A DNA stretch of 64,000 bases from Podospora pseudocomata (Eukaryota; Ascomycota; Sordariomycetes; Sordariales; Podosporaceae). Where the stretch lies: NCBI RefSeq assembly GCF_035222375.1, contig NC_085887.1, positions 161,501-225,500 of the forward strand, read 5' to 3'. Made by a program: the position numbers and the translations under genes. The notes under the pieces are model-generated. The model was given only the letters and a program-made list of their open reading frames with translations, searched no databases and had not been told where the DNA came from. Of the stretch, positions 35,635 to 47,229 are shown in pieces. Numbering within the stretch: position 1 is the stretch's first letter; every line of letters begins with the position of its first letter.

Positions 35635-36183
35635 ATTGCTATTGGCCAGAAGAGATGCGCCTCAAAAGAAGAGTACTCGGGGAATACGGTGGATTTCATG
35701 AAGAACAGTCTTGAAGAGTTAATACATTCCTACCCTTGTGGTCCTGTACTTGCTGTGCGAGTGAATGCGTGCCCGTGATTGGGCCGCTTATAACTGAGAA
35801 CCTTGTCGTGGGATATCTCATGTGCTCCCACAAAAGATGCCAAAATGATGTTTCCCCCATTGGATACCTTATGTAGGAAAGGCTCTTGCTAAAGTCATGG
35901 TCATCACTCCTCGCTCCTCGACACCGTGCCATTCACGGTGCAGAGACACATCCGGCTCCGGGGTCCACTTTTCCGGCACTTCCCCTCCCCGGACCTTGCG
36001 AGCCGCTCCCGGCTAAATGCGGAGTGGGGCATCCAACACGGCTGTAGCAGCGGACTGAGAGCACCTGGAGTCTCCCCTCATGTTCAACTTCGACCATAAG
36101 AGGCATTCATCGGGCATTCCGGCGAGACGTCTTCAAGCTGCCCAAAGCAAACCAACCAACCAATTACTTCATTGTGATTCACC
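35635..36183. other. intergenic before GH43 gene
   Basis: It contains the possible continuation of the small peptide (to about 35778) and the promoter of the xylosidase. No other gene is seen. Confidence 0.35.
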
Positions 36184-37812
36184 ATGCCCCAAGTACGAAA
36201 CCCCATCCTCCCCGGGTTCAACCCCGACCCCTCCATCCTCCGGGTGGGCGATGACTACTACATTGCCACTTCCACCTTTGAGTGGTACCCAGGTGTTCAA
36301 ATCCATCACTCCAAGGACCTCGCCAACTGGGAGCTCGTCACCCGCCCCCTAACCCGCAAGTCCCAGCTCGACATGCGAGGCGACCCGGACAGCTGCGGTA
36401 TCTGGGCTCCCTGTCTCACCCACGATGGTGAAAAGTTCTGGCTGGTGTACACAGATGTCAAGCGCAAGGATGGGTCCTTCAAGGATACTCACAATTACAT
36501 TGTTTCCGCCCCAGCTATCGAGGGCCCATGGTCGGATCCGGTCTACACCAACTCTTCTGGGTTTGATCCTTCACTCTTTCACGACCCGGACACCGGCAAG
36601 AAGTGGTTTGTGAATATGCTGTGGGATCACCGCCGTCGCCCTCTTCTTTTTGCCGGGATTGCGTTGCAGGAGTGGGATCCTGTTTCTGGCAAGCTCGTGG
36701 GCCCACGCAAAAACATCTATCGGGGTACCGAGCTCGCTCTGGTCGAGGGCCCTCATCTCTACAAGCGGAATGGATGGTATTATCTCCTGACCGCCGAAGG
36801 AGGCACCGGCTACGACCACGCAGTCACCTTTGCCCGTTCCAGGGACATTTGGGGGCCCTATGAAACCCACCCAGACAAGCACATTCTCTCCTCCAAGGAC
36901 CATCCCCATGCCGCGCTGCAGCGTGCCGGACACGGTGATATTGTCGACACACCCGATGGGAAGACCTATCTCGTCCACCTTACCGGCCGCCCGACCACCC
37001 AGAGGAGAAGGTGCGTTCTCGGCCGCGAGACCGCCATCCAGGAATGCTTCTGGAAAGACGACTGGCTCTTTGTCAAGGGTGGGCCTGTCCCCTCCCTCCA
37101 TGTCGAGCTCCCTGCCGCCCGGGATGAGGATCGGTACTGGGAGACGAAAAAGTACTCGTTCGATGCTGGCGAAGGACTGCACAAAGACTTCCAGTGGCTT
37201 CGCACCCCCGAGTCGGAGAGAATCTTCAACCTGGACAACAACAAGCTCAACCTGATTGGCAGGGAGAGCATCGGTTCCTGGTTCGAGCAAGCCCTCGTTG
37301 CGAGGAGGCAAGAGCACTTTTCCTACGACGCCGAGACAGTCATTGACTTTTCCCCCACCGACGAGAGAGAATTCGCCGGGCTGACGGCCTACTACTGCCG
37401 GTACAACTTTTTCTACCTCATCGTCAGCGCGCACAGTGACGGGCAGAGGGAGTTGCTGATCATGGCTTCCGAGGCGAGCTGGCCGGTGGGGAATCTGGTC
37501 TTGCCGCTGTCGAATCCTGACAGTGTGGTTATTCCCAACGAGGGCAAAGTTAGACTCAAGGTTACGGTGAGGGGGAAGGAGCTGCAGTTTTGGTACGCTC
37601 TTGAGGGGGAGCAGGAGCTCAAGAAGATCGGCCCAGTGTTTGACGCAAGTATTGTAAGTGATGAGTGTGGTGGGCATCAGGCTCATGGGAGTTTCACGGG
37701 GGCTTTTGTGGGGGTCGCTGCCTCGGATTTGAACGGGACGGGGAGGGTGGCCAGTTTTGAGGGGTTTGTGTACACGCCTGTGAAGCATGGTAGTGATCGG
37801 TATGAGGTTTAG
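36184..37812 (+). CDS. GH43 beta-xylosidase/arabinofuranosidase, intracellular
   Basis: One exon of 542 residues. The five-bladed GH43 propeller is recognised from RNPILPGFNPDPSILRVGDD, with the general-base Asp at position 15. The pKa-modulating Asp is in SSGFDPSLFHDPDTGKKW and the acid Glu in LVEGPHLYKRNGWYYLLTAE. The C-terminal beta-sandwich of about 200 residues (from FQWLRTPESERIFNL) is typical of the subfamily that holds beta-xylosidases. No signal peptide is present, so the enzyme is probably cytosolic and hydrolyses xylo-oligosaccharides after uptake. The start at MPQVRNPILPGF matches the usual N-terminus of intracellular members. All three catalytic residues are in place. Confidence 0.93.
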   Translation: MPQVRNPILPGFNPDPSILRVGDDYYIATSTFEWYPGVQIHHSKDLANWELVTRPLTRKSQLDMRGDPDSCGIWAPCLTHDGEKFWLVYTDVKRKDGSFKDTHNYIVSAPAIEGPWSDPVYTNSSGFDPSLFHDPDTGKKWFVNMLWDHRRRPLLFAGIALQEWDPVSGKLVGPRKNIYRGTELALVEGPHLYKRNGWYYLLTAEGGTGYDHAVTFARSRDIWGPYETHPDKHILSSKDHPHAALQRAGHGDIVDTPDGKTYLVHLTGRPTTQRRRCVLGRETAIQECFWKDDWLFVKGGPVPSLHVELPAARDEDRYWETKKYSFDAGEGLHKDFQWLRTPESERIFNLDNNKLNLIGRESIGSWFEQALVARRQEHFSYDAETVIDFSPTDEREFAGLTAYYCRYNFFYLIVSAHSDGQRELLIMASEASWPVGNLVLPLSNPDSVVIPNEGKVRLKVTVRGKELQFWYALEGEQELKKIGPVFDASIVSDECGGHQAHGSFTGAFVGVAASDLNGTGRVASFEGFVYTPVKHGSDRYEV

Positions 37813-38237
37813 GGTACTTACCTAGGAACTTGCCCTGAGATAAGATCAACACGAGAGCGGTTTTGCTCGCCCCCTTCCTGCCAAGCGTGACTATGCATAC
37901 ACAAATTCCCCTAACAGCCAACATACCTCAGTCTTTGGCACTTTAGTCCAGTGCAGGAAGAGCTTTTGTACACAGCTTCAGGTGCACTGGTCAAGGGGCA
38001 GGCACCAGGATACTTACCATGACCGGTTTTGGCAACGCATGCAGCCGAATCGAGTCTTGTCAGAAAAGCATGTATCTCCAAGGCAAAAGTTCCAATAATC
38101 AGAATTTGGTAACCTCGTCAAAGAATGGTCAAAGACCTCATAAATAGGCTCCCCAGCCAACACATCCGCCCCCTTTCTCCCCTCGTGCTCAGCTCATCAT
38201 CTACCTCCCACACCTACTCAACCTTGACCTTGCCAAA
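37813..38237. promoter_or_regulatory. promoter of the CVNH gene with TATA-like box
   Basis: The motif CATAAATAGG at 38139-38148 lies about 95 bases before the ATG at 38238. A pyrimidine-rich tract (38160-38215) follows, as in many highly expressed fungal genes. Confidence 0.45.
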
Positions 38238-38675
38238 ATGCACCTCCTCACGATCCTCTCCCTGGTAACAGCAGCCTCAGCAGCCACCCTATCCCGATGC
38301 GAAGGGTGTCGTCTCATGCCCACCGCCAAAAACGTGCTCGAATGCAGCCGGTGCGAAATGGACAGCGGCCAATGGCGCGCATGGCCCAGCTTGAACCTGG
38401 GACGCTGCTATATCAACGCGAACGGGAATTTGATCTTTCAGCACAAGTGCGTGCTCTCACAGACAGACTCTTCTGGGGTTAATGTTTGACATGATTTGTG
38501 TAGCAGTGCATACCACCTATCCTGCCATGTGGGCAGTGCGAATGCTGCTTTTGACCTTCCCCGTGGCGATGCTTCGATGTGGCTTCCTTGTCCTAGGATT
38601 AATGGGCAGTTGCATACGCCGTTGGCTGATTTGTGTGAGTTGATTTGGCTGTCGTTGTTCAGGTCGTTGCTGTGA
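38238..38675 (+). CDS. secreted cyanovirin-N-type (CVNH) lectin
   Basis: Two exons (38238-38446, 38504-38675) give 126 residues. A signal peptide (MHLLTILSLVTAASAA) precedes the domain. CVNH features are LECSRCEMDSGQWRAWPSLN, then LGRCYINANGNLIFQH, the usual (N)xNGxL turn, and after the intron SAYHLSCHVGSANAAFDLP. Splicing from a GTGCGT donor to a TGTAG acceptor restores an asparagine codon at the joint. Cysteines are spaced as in secreted fungal CVNH proteins. The family binds mannose-rich glycans; a defence or cell-surface role is inferred. The C-terminal 20 residues after LADLCELI are uncertain, because the reading runs into possible 3' flank. A decayed copy lies 0.8 kb downstream in the same orientation. 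Confidence 0.75.
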
Positions 38676-39505
38676 CAAGGGCTGTAATATCAGGGCTTGG
38701 AACTTCATGGTTCAATTCAGGCTTATAATCTTCAATGGCCTCGAAGTCTGTGATGAGGAAGAAGAACGTCTAGGAATACAAACAGATCTCAGAGACGCGT
38801 ATTTATCCATCGTCAGGTGGTCCGTGCCCAGTGGCTTCGAGCCGCTGCCAAGTTCCTCAATATCTCAGGGGCCAGTGGGCTTCCTTTGATAACCGCCATG
38901 CCTTCAGATTGCCTGCCTCGCTTTCAACGAGAGGTTCACAACTTGCAGTTACCCCTTCTTGCGGTGGTATCGGCAGTGTTGCTGGCCGTGGTTGCGGGTG
39001 GTTGGCTTTTGCCGTGTGACAGTTGCTGACTGAGTGTGGTTTACCTAGTTGCTGATGAAGGTGGATAATGGGTTTCTTACTGCCAGGGGGGGTATCCAAG
39101 GTCGAAGTCCAGGCGTTGGTTAAACTAGGTTGGGATGTCTTTTGTCAGAGTTGGTGGAGAGAGAACCAAGTTGTGTTCATGGGCCCCCTTGCTGGAAGAT
39201 GGCGCAGCACATTCATTCCTTCACCATCGATCTAGGCATAGCCGACCAAGCTGACGTAAGAACACTTGGCATAATTTTAGTGAATATGAACGCGAGAGGT
39301 TTGAGCTTCAGAGGACTCGTTGCTTCCAACCGCTGTGACATTCTCTTGAGTCTAGAATTATCGGGGATGCGTTAGCCGTCAACATAATTGGAAGTCGGCA
39401 GCATTTGGCTCGCGGCAAAGAACTTTGAATGTAATCTCTCGAACTATCTTTTACTCAGCTAACTACTCCATCTTCTTGCCTCAAAGCCATACCTCCATCT
39501 CCACC
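38676..39505. other. intergenic between tandem CVNH copies
   Basis: No gene is supported. The stretch has two open frames of about 60-80 codons without family resemblance. Confidence 0.35.
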
Positions 39506-39992
39506 ATGCGTCCCCTCAACCTCACCACCTCCCTCTTCTCCCTAGGAACAGCAGCAACAGAACACCTTACTCGAATCATGTCGTGACTGTCCCCTCAAGT
39601 CCAACGAAAAGAACATTCTCGAATGCGGCAGCTGCCAAATGCGAAATGACAAATGAAACCGCGGTTCAACGTTGAACCCCGGAAAATGCTACATCAATTC
39701 ATGGGGATTACTCAAATTCCAGAAGGAGTTCATATTTTTCCATCCACCCCCCTTTCCTTTCTCAAATTTCTTGTGCTAACAGAGACACCCTTATTTTTCT
39801 GATTGCAGCGGGGAATATCATCTCTCCTGTGATATTTCTAACCCCGGGTTCAAAATCACCGCCGCCGTCACCGCCGAAACGTGGCTTCATTGCCCCGATG
39901 ACAAGGGCGGTCGGATTGCTTCGAATGTTCTCTTGCTTCAGTCAACTAGCCTTGTTGATATTCTCCTCAAAGTCATGGCTGACAGTGGCTAG
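39506..39992 (+). pseudogene. decayed tandem copy of the CVNH lectin
   Basis: The order of motifs parallels the intact neighbour: CRDCPLKSNEKNILECGSC, then STLNPGKCYINSWGLLKFQK, then, after what would be the intron, GEYHLSCDIS, matching SAYHLSCHVG. The acceptor (GATTGCAG) is preserved at the same codon phase. Damage is plain. The signal-peptide region (MRPLNLTTSLFSLGTAA) is out of frame with the domain, a TGA replaces what looks like the Trp after NDK, and the donor position lacks GT. The C-terminus departs from the intact copy after AAVTAETWLHCPDD. This is a host gene duplicate that has been lost. Confidence 0.7.
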
Positions 39993-40389
39993 ATCAACAT
40001 GTTCATAATGTTATGGGCGTCTTCCATTGCAACAACTTGTAGGATGAGCGTAGCGGAAAAATGGGGGCTTCGATCCAATGTCAAAAAACTCAGTTGAATA
40101 AAGAGTCCATCGTTGAGATGCACCGATGGTATGTGTGGGCCGCTATAGTTGAAGGTATTGGAAGAGATGTTGGTGCGCACGCCAGATGGGCCCTGCGGAT
40201 ACATGTTTAGGTAGTTGAACAGCCTTATCATTGCAATACATCGAGCTAAGCTTTCTTGGTTGATATATTTCATCAACCGACCATGACACATATTGCCCTC
40301 CACAAATATCATCCCAGAAAAAGCTGCTAGTTAGCTAAATCATCGGGACTGTTCCATCTCAACGGATCTGCCAAGGCAGTCGTCGTGTA
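39993..40389. other. intergenic, no gene seen
   Basis: It separates the decayed CVNH copy from the 3' end of the leftward MYND gene. No supported feature. Confidence 0.35.
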
Positions 40390-41442
40390 TCAAAGCCGCA
40401 GCCTAACCTCTGGCTGAAATCGCTCTTCCCAGGGTTTGATTAGCGTCTCCAACCTGGAGCCTTTGATGCCCTGACCCTTCGAGAGTTTGTCCAGATCATA
40501 TTTGGACTTCTGAACACAGATCATGCAGGCAGCGGTGCATAACTCGGCGTCTGAAGGTGACGCACCCGGATTGCGTGAAGCCACGGGGCATAGACTCGGA
40601 GGTCGCACCATCCATCTCCCTTCGCAACAAAGTTGAGGCCTCTTTTCATCGACGCAGCCAAGGCCTTTGAAAGCGGAAGAAACTCTTTGTCGCCCAGTTT
40701 CAAGGCTGTCTCCACGCGCCCATACCGCAGAAAGAGCTCCCGCCCAATCCCTTGGGCGACAACCTCGGCCAAGACGCGGGAACTTTCAAAAGAAGGTTTA
40801 ACATCAGGTGGCCAGTTGTCCTGAAAGATTCGGTCTGGAAGGTCCTGGCCGAGATTACAATACGCCACCGGAGGCTCTGCATTCGTCGTCGAGACGCGGT
40901 GCTTGAGGGTGGGATTCCCAGGGCGACAAAGCTTCTTTCCAACCGAACTGAGTATGGGTGGGGTCGAGCACAAGCTGTCTGGCCGAAGACAGGGTGAGAC
41001 GTAGGACATTGTGGCCAGGCATCCCGCTGAACTCGATGCGGTCTGGTGTCATGCGACAGACGGGTATGTTGATATTTTTGGGTCTGAAATGAAACTCTGT
41101 CAGGTCCATAAAGTGCTCCCAAACTTCCTCGTAGAGCTTGACGACGCGGCTGATTTGTCTGTGCTTAGGCCAGGGTTGAGCTTGGCATGTCCGGTCGCAA
41201 TAGAGTGTTCTGAGAGTCTCGTGGCTGCAGTTGTCACCGTTCTTGATGAGACATGGAGAGCACCGCATGGTAGCGCCCTGCTTGCCGCATGCTGCGCAGC
41301 TGTCTCCGAAGAGTCCCTCAGGCAGAAGGCTGTGATGATCGGTTTCCGGGCCTGTTACGGGGGGCTGGTTGGGCAAAGAATCTTCCTTCCGACAGCATGT
41401 GATCCAAAGGCAGAAGCGAAGGGCCTTGGCTTTGTTGCTCAT
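40390..41442 (-). CDS. MYND-type zinc-finger protein
   Basis: Three exons (41442-40944, 40876-40566, 40509-40390) give 309 residues. At first sight the coding sequence changes frame twice, but both shifts are cured by short introns. One has a GTTGGA donor and TGCAG acceptor (67 bp); the other GTGCGT and TTCAG (56 bp). The MYND finger is at residues about 49-97: CAACGKQGATMRC, then CSHETLRTLYCDRTCQAQPW and PKHRQIS, with the spaced zinc-binding Cys and His. The remainder is a fungus-type all-alpha region ending KLSKGQGIKGSRLETLIKPW. Such proteins are nuclear or cytosolic; partners are unknown. The N-terminal 30 residues are uncertain and another exon may lie upstream. Confidence 0.72.
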
Positions 41443-41591
41443 ATCGTCGGGAGAAGGGGGACATTTAAGCGCCAGGAGCGCTACCTGCTGGAGAATCCAG
41501 AGCGGCTTCGACTCTCATTCACCTCGCCGTTTCCAAGCGCCTCACTTCTGAGCGCCTCCCAATGCCCCATCAGGCTTCTAAAAAGGAATAA

Positions 41592-41671
41592 CTGCGCCTC
41601 TCTGTCGGAACCTGCGTCTCTCTGTCGGAACCTGCGTCTCTCTGTCGGAACCTGCGTCTCTCTGTCGGAAC
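41592..41671 (+). repeat. 20-bp minisatellite, four copies
   Basis: The unit CTGCGTCTCTCTGTCGGAAC occurs four times head to tail. Only the first copy differs, by one base (CGCC for CGTC). It lies about 150 bases upstream of the MYND gene's ATG, possibly in its promoter. Confidence 0.95.
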
Positions 41672-43561
41672 ATGGTTTGTTTAGTATTTGCACGGCGTAT
41701 CGCGAGCCAACGTACTGGATTTTCGACTAGAACTCTTTGTATCCGACCCTCACGTAGTCGTCATATGTGGGGAGGTTTTCAAAGAAGTTGTCGACTGGGT
41801 CGCCGGTGATGTCGAGTCGCTTGATCGCGTCAAGCAGAGTTTGGTCGCTGGAGATGTTGGATCGCGCAGGATGTCGTCAAGCAGATTTCGACCGCCAGAG
41901 CTGACCGTTTTTGCAGAAGCCGGGTAGATTGAAAGGCGGATAAGTCGAAGTGATGCTGAGAAGGAGAAAGACAGGCAGCATTGTAGAGGGTTCAACTGGC
42001 AACGGGGTCTGTCGAAAGAAGTTTGTCGACGGGATTGAGGCAGGAACAAGAGGATCACGGAGTCGATGGGGTAAACAAGCAGAAAATTCTTCGAAGCCAG
42101 TCTCTGCAATCTGAAAGAGAGAGCGAAGGTGCATACGGTGACCGTACCTTGATAAAAATGAAAAAAACAACCCCTCTGAATGGCTGACAAGGTCATTTCA
42201 CACAGTTGAGAACAGCAAGAAAAGCGTTTATTGAAGAGGCATATTTATCAGACCTGAATCTCCTCAGGGGTCTCGTTTGAATATCGCTCTTTTGTGGAGG
42301 TCCATTGATGTCTCCTATGATCTCTTTGAAGCCCATCGACCACCCTGTAAGGCCTCTCACCAGTTTTGAAGTGACGGCTTCAACGAGGGTCAAATCTTTG
42401 TAAGTCTAGACTTTCTCTACAATCTACACCTTTTGCGAAGCAGAGCATGTCAACTGTCAACAGGCAACGGTCATGTTATCACCCTTCCTGCCCGGATCTC
42501 ATGGTAAGTTATGTCTGACACCTGACCTGACATAGACTTTGAACTGATGCTAGAAAGCTCTAGTTTATTTCACTTTTCACTTCTCAATATCGACCACTCA
42601 AGATCCCGGCGCCTGTCGTTGGACACATGATCCGAACACGCTAACAGAGATGCATGGTATTTTACTCGGGGTCTGCTAAGGCTCGCTTGGGTCACACAGC
42701 GCAGCTTCCGCTTGCCCAAAACAATGACCGATGCAGCCCAGGTCCAATCACACAACACGCTTATAAACAACACCGCGCATTGCATCTCGAGTTGCGTCAC
42801 GGAGCATAGAATTCGACTTTACATCCCTGGGTACGAGAACCACAGGCGAACAACATGACGAACTCCCTCATGCAGTACCATGACCAGCCACGCCCTCTCC
42901 CCTCGCGGGGCGATTACTGCAACGAAAACCCCATCGACTCAAGTCTTGCTTTGCGGGGATGCCATGGCGGGAATTGTCGCATTGGCTTAATTAACCATGC
43001 CTGGCAAAGCGGCCCGGTTATGACATCGTCGCAGCAGCCACAGCCGCTTCGGAACCACGTCTCCTCTGCCCGCCCTCGAGTGCCGATCGTCCAATATATC
43101 GACCGTCTGCACCCCAGGTTGAGTCATTTATCCCACACTCTCGCGGAAAGGTTTTCCCACCTCCCATTTGCTCGCATGCTGACCTCCCCTCCCGCCGCGG
43201 ACCTCGTTCCTGCTTTGGACCGCCGACGAGATCTGGTGATATATTGCATCTGTGGGGCCGCGGCCATCTGACGACGATTAAATGTCGCCTCGTTCCGACT
43301 GGGCGGGTCTGGGCATCACTCCTCGGAGCCGTGTCTCTACGCCAGAATGTGGTATAAGGACGAGGAACCGGCCGGGTGAGGTGCTGTGGTGGTCTGTCGT
43401 ACGGCAGGTGCTGTGAGGGAATCCGGAGAACAACTTTGTTCCTCTTTGACCATTCTCCGACTGGAGGTGTGACATCGGACGAATCACATTTTCTCCCTCG
43501 AGTTCAAGAAGCTGAGACGTCCCGAGTGCTCGGTCGGTCTTTCAGCAATCAACATCTCGCC
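41672..43561. promoter_or_regulatory. intergenic and GH3 promoter region
   Basis: The left part (41725-41880, minus strand) has a short coding-like stretch (LLDAIKRLDITGDPVDNFFE) ending in a stop but with no supported gene around it. The right part is the beta-glucosidase promoter. It has a GGTATAAGGA TATA-like box at 43351-43360 and GCGGGG sites at 42905-42910 and 42953-42958 that fit the CreA repressor consensus. The regulatory calls are motif matches only. Confidence 0.4.
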
Positions 43562-45821
43562 ATGGCTCTTCAAACCTTCTTCCTGCTGGCGGCAGCCATG
43601 CTGGCCAACGCAGAGACAACAGGCGAAAAGGTCTCTCGACAAGCACCGTCTGGCGCTCAAGCATGGGCCGCCGCCCACTCCCAGGCTGCCGCCACTCTGG
43701 CCAGAATGTCACAGCAAGACAAGATCAACATGGTCACGGGCATTGGCTGGGACAGAGGGCCTTGCGTGGGAAACACAGCTGCCATCAGCTCCATCAACTA
43801 TCCTCAAATCTGTCTTCAGGATGGACCATTGGGCATTCGCTTCGGCACTGGTACCACCGCCTTCACACCTGGCGTCCAAGCTGCTTCGACATGGGACGTT
43901 GATCTGATCCGGCAGCGCGGTGCTTACCTGGGCGCCGAAGCCAAGGGCTGTGGCATTCACATCCTTTTGGGGCCCGTTGCCGGTGCCCTGGGCAAGATTC
44001 CCCACGGCGGTCGCAACTGGGAGGGATTTGGCGCCGACCCCTACCTTGCCGGTATTGCCATGAAGGAGACCATCGAAGGTATTCAGTCAGCAGGCGTCCA
44101 GGCCAACGCCAAGCACTACATTGCAAACGAACAAGAGCTCAACCGCGAGACCATGAGCAGTAATGTGGATGACCGCACTCAGCACGAGCTCTACCTGTGG
44201 CCCTTTGCCGACGCCGTGCACGCCAACGTCGCCAGCGTCATGTGCAGTTACAACAAGCTCAATGGCACATGGGCTTGCGAGAATGACAAGGCTCTGAATC
44301 AGATCTTGAAGAAGGAGCTCGGTTTCCAGGGCTACGTTCTCAGCGACTGGAATGCTCAGCACAGCACTGCTCTGTCTGCTAACAGCGGTCTGGACATGAC
44401 TATGCCCGGTACCGATTTCAACGGCCGCAATGTCTACTGGGGCCCTCAACTGAACAACGCTGTCAACGCCGGCCAGGTTCAGAGATCCAGACTAGACGAC
44501 ATGTGCAAGAGAATCTTGGCTGGCTGGTACTTGCTCGGTCAGAACCAGGGCTATCCCGCCATCAACATCAGGGCCAACGTTCAGGGCAACCACAAGGAGA
44601 ACGTACGTGCTGTTGCCAGAGACGGCATCGTCTTGCTGAAGAACGATGGAATTCTGCCGCTTTCCAAGCCGAGAAAGATTGCTGTCGTGGGCTCCCACTC
44701 CGTCAACAATCCCCAGGGAATCAACGCCTGTGTTGACAAGGGCTGCAATGTTGGCACCCTTGGCATGGGCTGGGGTTCAGGCAGCGTCAACTACCCCTAT
44801 CTCGTGTCCCCGTACGATGCTCTCCGGACTCGTGCTCAGGCCGATGGCACACAAATCAGCCTCCACAACACTGACAGCACCAACGGTGTGTCAAACGTTG
44901 TGTCTGACGCTGATGCTGTTGTTGTTGTCATCACTGCCGATTCTGGTGAAGGGTACATTACTGTCGAGGGCCACGCTGGCGACCGCAGCCACCTTGACCC
45001 GTGGCACAATGGCAACCAACTTGTTCAGGCTGCGGCGGCTGCCAACAAGAACGTCATCGTTGTTGTGCACAGTGTTGGCCAGATCACCCTGGAGACTATC
45101 CTCAACACCAATGGAGTCCGCGCGATTGTGTGGGCTGGTCTTCCGGGCCAAGAGAATGGCAACGCTCTTGTTGATGTTCTGTACGGCTTGGTTTCGCCAT
45201 CTGGAAAGCTTCCCTACACCATTGGCAAGAGGGAGTCGGACTATGGCACAGCCGTTGTTCGTGGGGATGATAACTTCAGGGAGGGCCTTTTTGTTGACTA
45301 CCGTCACTTTGACAATGCCAGGATCGAGCCGCGGTATGAGTTTGGGTTTGGTCTTTGTAAGTTCCAGCGGCGGAGTTGGGTTTGATTTCAAGCTTTGCTA
45401 ACCTGATAAAACAGCTTACACCAATTTCACCTTCTCCGACATCAAGATTACTTCCAATGTCAAGCCGGGGCCTGCTACTGGCCAGACCATTCCCGGCGGA
45501 CCTGCCGACCTGTGGGAGGACGTTGCGACAGTCACTGCAACCATCACCAACTCGGGTGCTGTCGAGGGCGCTGAGGTTGCCCAGCTTTACATCGGCCTGC
45601 CGTCCTCGGCTCCTGCCTCTCCCCCGAAGCAGCTGCGTGGATTTTCCAAGCTGAAGCTGGCCCCAGGTGCCAGCGGCACTGCCACATTCAACCTCAGACG
45701 CAGAGATCTCAGCTATTGGGATACCCGCCTCCAGAACTGGGTCGTGCCCAGCGGCAACTTTGTCGTCAGCGTTGGCGCCAGCTCGAGAGATATCCGCTTG
45801 ACGGGCATCATCACGGCGTAG
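43562..45821 (+). CDS. secreted GH3 beta-glucosidase
   Basis: Two exons (43562-45356, 45415-45821) give 733 residues. The ATG at 43562 starts a signal peptide (MALQTFFLLAAAMLANAE); the longer upstream reading has none. The N-terminal barrel shows ICLQDGPLGIRF, then AKHYIANEQELNRE and the nucleophile aspartate in GYVLSDWNAQHS. The second domain holds GIVLLKNDGILPLS and SGEGYITVEGHAGDRSHLD. The spliced joint reads FGFGLSYTNFTFSDI. The C-terminus is a fibronectin III-like domain (ITNSGAVEGAEVAQLYIGLP). The enzyme releases glucose from cellobiose and other oligosaccharides outside the cell. Length and motif order match short cellulolytic GH3 enzymes of the Bgl1 type. Confidence 0.94.
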
Positions 45822-47229
45822 GGAGGGTAGAGAACAGGAAGGCCCAAAAAGGTGCCATGACTTTCAAAAGTGTTGGCAGAGTTGCATATGTTTGGTAATG
45901 TACTTACGACCATGCGATGGTGGATACCAAAAGAAGATTACATTCAACTATCATCAGCATGTGATGCCATGGAAAAGGCGTGTGGGGGCCGCTATCAATT
46001 CAAGCTTCCCCGTAGAGCTTGGGAAGGTTTCTTGTCTTGTTTAGACTTTCGCGCCGCTCCCCCACCTTCTACTCTTGTTCCTGTCCATCGTCACTAGATG
46101 AAGGGCAGCGGGGGTGTCGATGATGCAATCGCACAAGGGCCCGGCGCTAGGATGTTGGTCAACGTTGTGAAGTTGACTCTTGAATTAGACTGACACATTG
46201 TTATCACGACATATGCAAGCATCACAAGTGGGTGCATGATGGGGGATTGTGACAAAAAGGGTAGGTGGTCTCGATTCGAAAGTGTCCAGCAGGAATGGAA
46301 ACTGAGATATCTCTCGGCTTCTCGGCACAGTTGTTCTTACCCGGTTCTGTGCCTGTTCTAGCGCTTGTGCTACAGAGTCACATGGCGGGCTGGATGGTGG
46401 CTTGCAGGTGAAGGTGGTAGTCGTGCATACTGATATCGTCGATAGTCGTGGTACATTTGTTAAACCGCCCTGGCAGCTGATAACCTCACCAGCAACCAAG
46501 ATTATTGTTCAACGGACAGCTTCACGAAACCTTTGTCATCCAGTTATCATACCATTCGACTGCCGGAGCCAGAGATCCATGATAGTCATGGCGGAAATAT
46601 CTAACCAGCATCACCGGATGACATCGCGGGATTTAGCGACCGTTCACAACAATAGGCACAAACAATAAGGTCCGGTTGGCTACAGCAATGCAACCTTAAT
46701 TCAAGCTGAGGCTAGCAGAGGTGCTTTGCCGCGTTGCTGGTTGACCTTCCTATTACGGGAGGAGGTCTCACTACCGAGAGGATCGCCACCGAGATGCCAA
46801 GACTCAAATGCCGCCCACACATCTTGAGAGCTCCCAGATGTGGAAGTGCTTGTGGGGGATAGGGGGAATCGGATGGCGGGTGCGATTGGGGAAGGTAGCT
46901 GGATGGGAGGTGGCATCGCGTCGGTACCCTGCCTTGGCGATCCGATGAGCCTCCTACCTACCTTGGTGTGATCCGTGAACGTCGCGAGTGGATTGGCCAG
47001 GGCCTTTGATGATGCTTGGACATCTGCTTGCTTTCACGGCGGTTGGGGGGATACTATCGCTGTGATATCGCGCATGAAGGCTGACCCTCGCATCATGGTG
47101 AAGGTTGAATGGCTGACGAGTATAGAAAGGGCGTTGATCCCCGGGTCTTTTGGTGAGAGTTCCCGTTGATCTTCAGTCCCGACGTCAACAACACCGCCGG
47201 TACCCAAATCCCCGGATACCTCAGTCACG
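45822..47229. other. intergenic, no gene supported
   Basis: This 1.4-kb stretch lies between two rightward secreted-protein genes. A few open frames of 60-105 codons lack recognisable features. No tRNA-like structure was seen. Confidence 0.4.

Noticed and set aside
40510-40943. Frameshift mutations in the MYND gene
   Set aside because: Both frame changes coincide with GT-AG introns that join the reading exactly, so a splicing explanation is better.
42855-43271. 138-codon open frame before the beta-glucosidase
   Set aside because: It lies in the GH3 promoter region with CreA-type sites, and its translation looks like non-coding sequence with no recognisable family.
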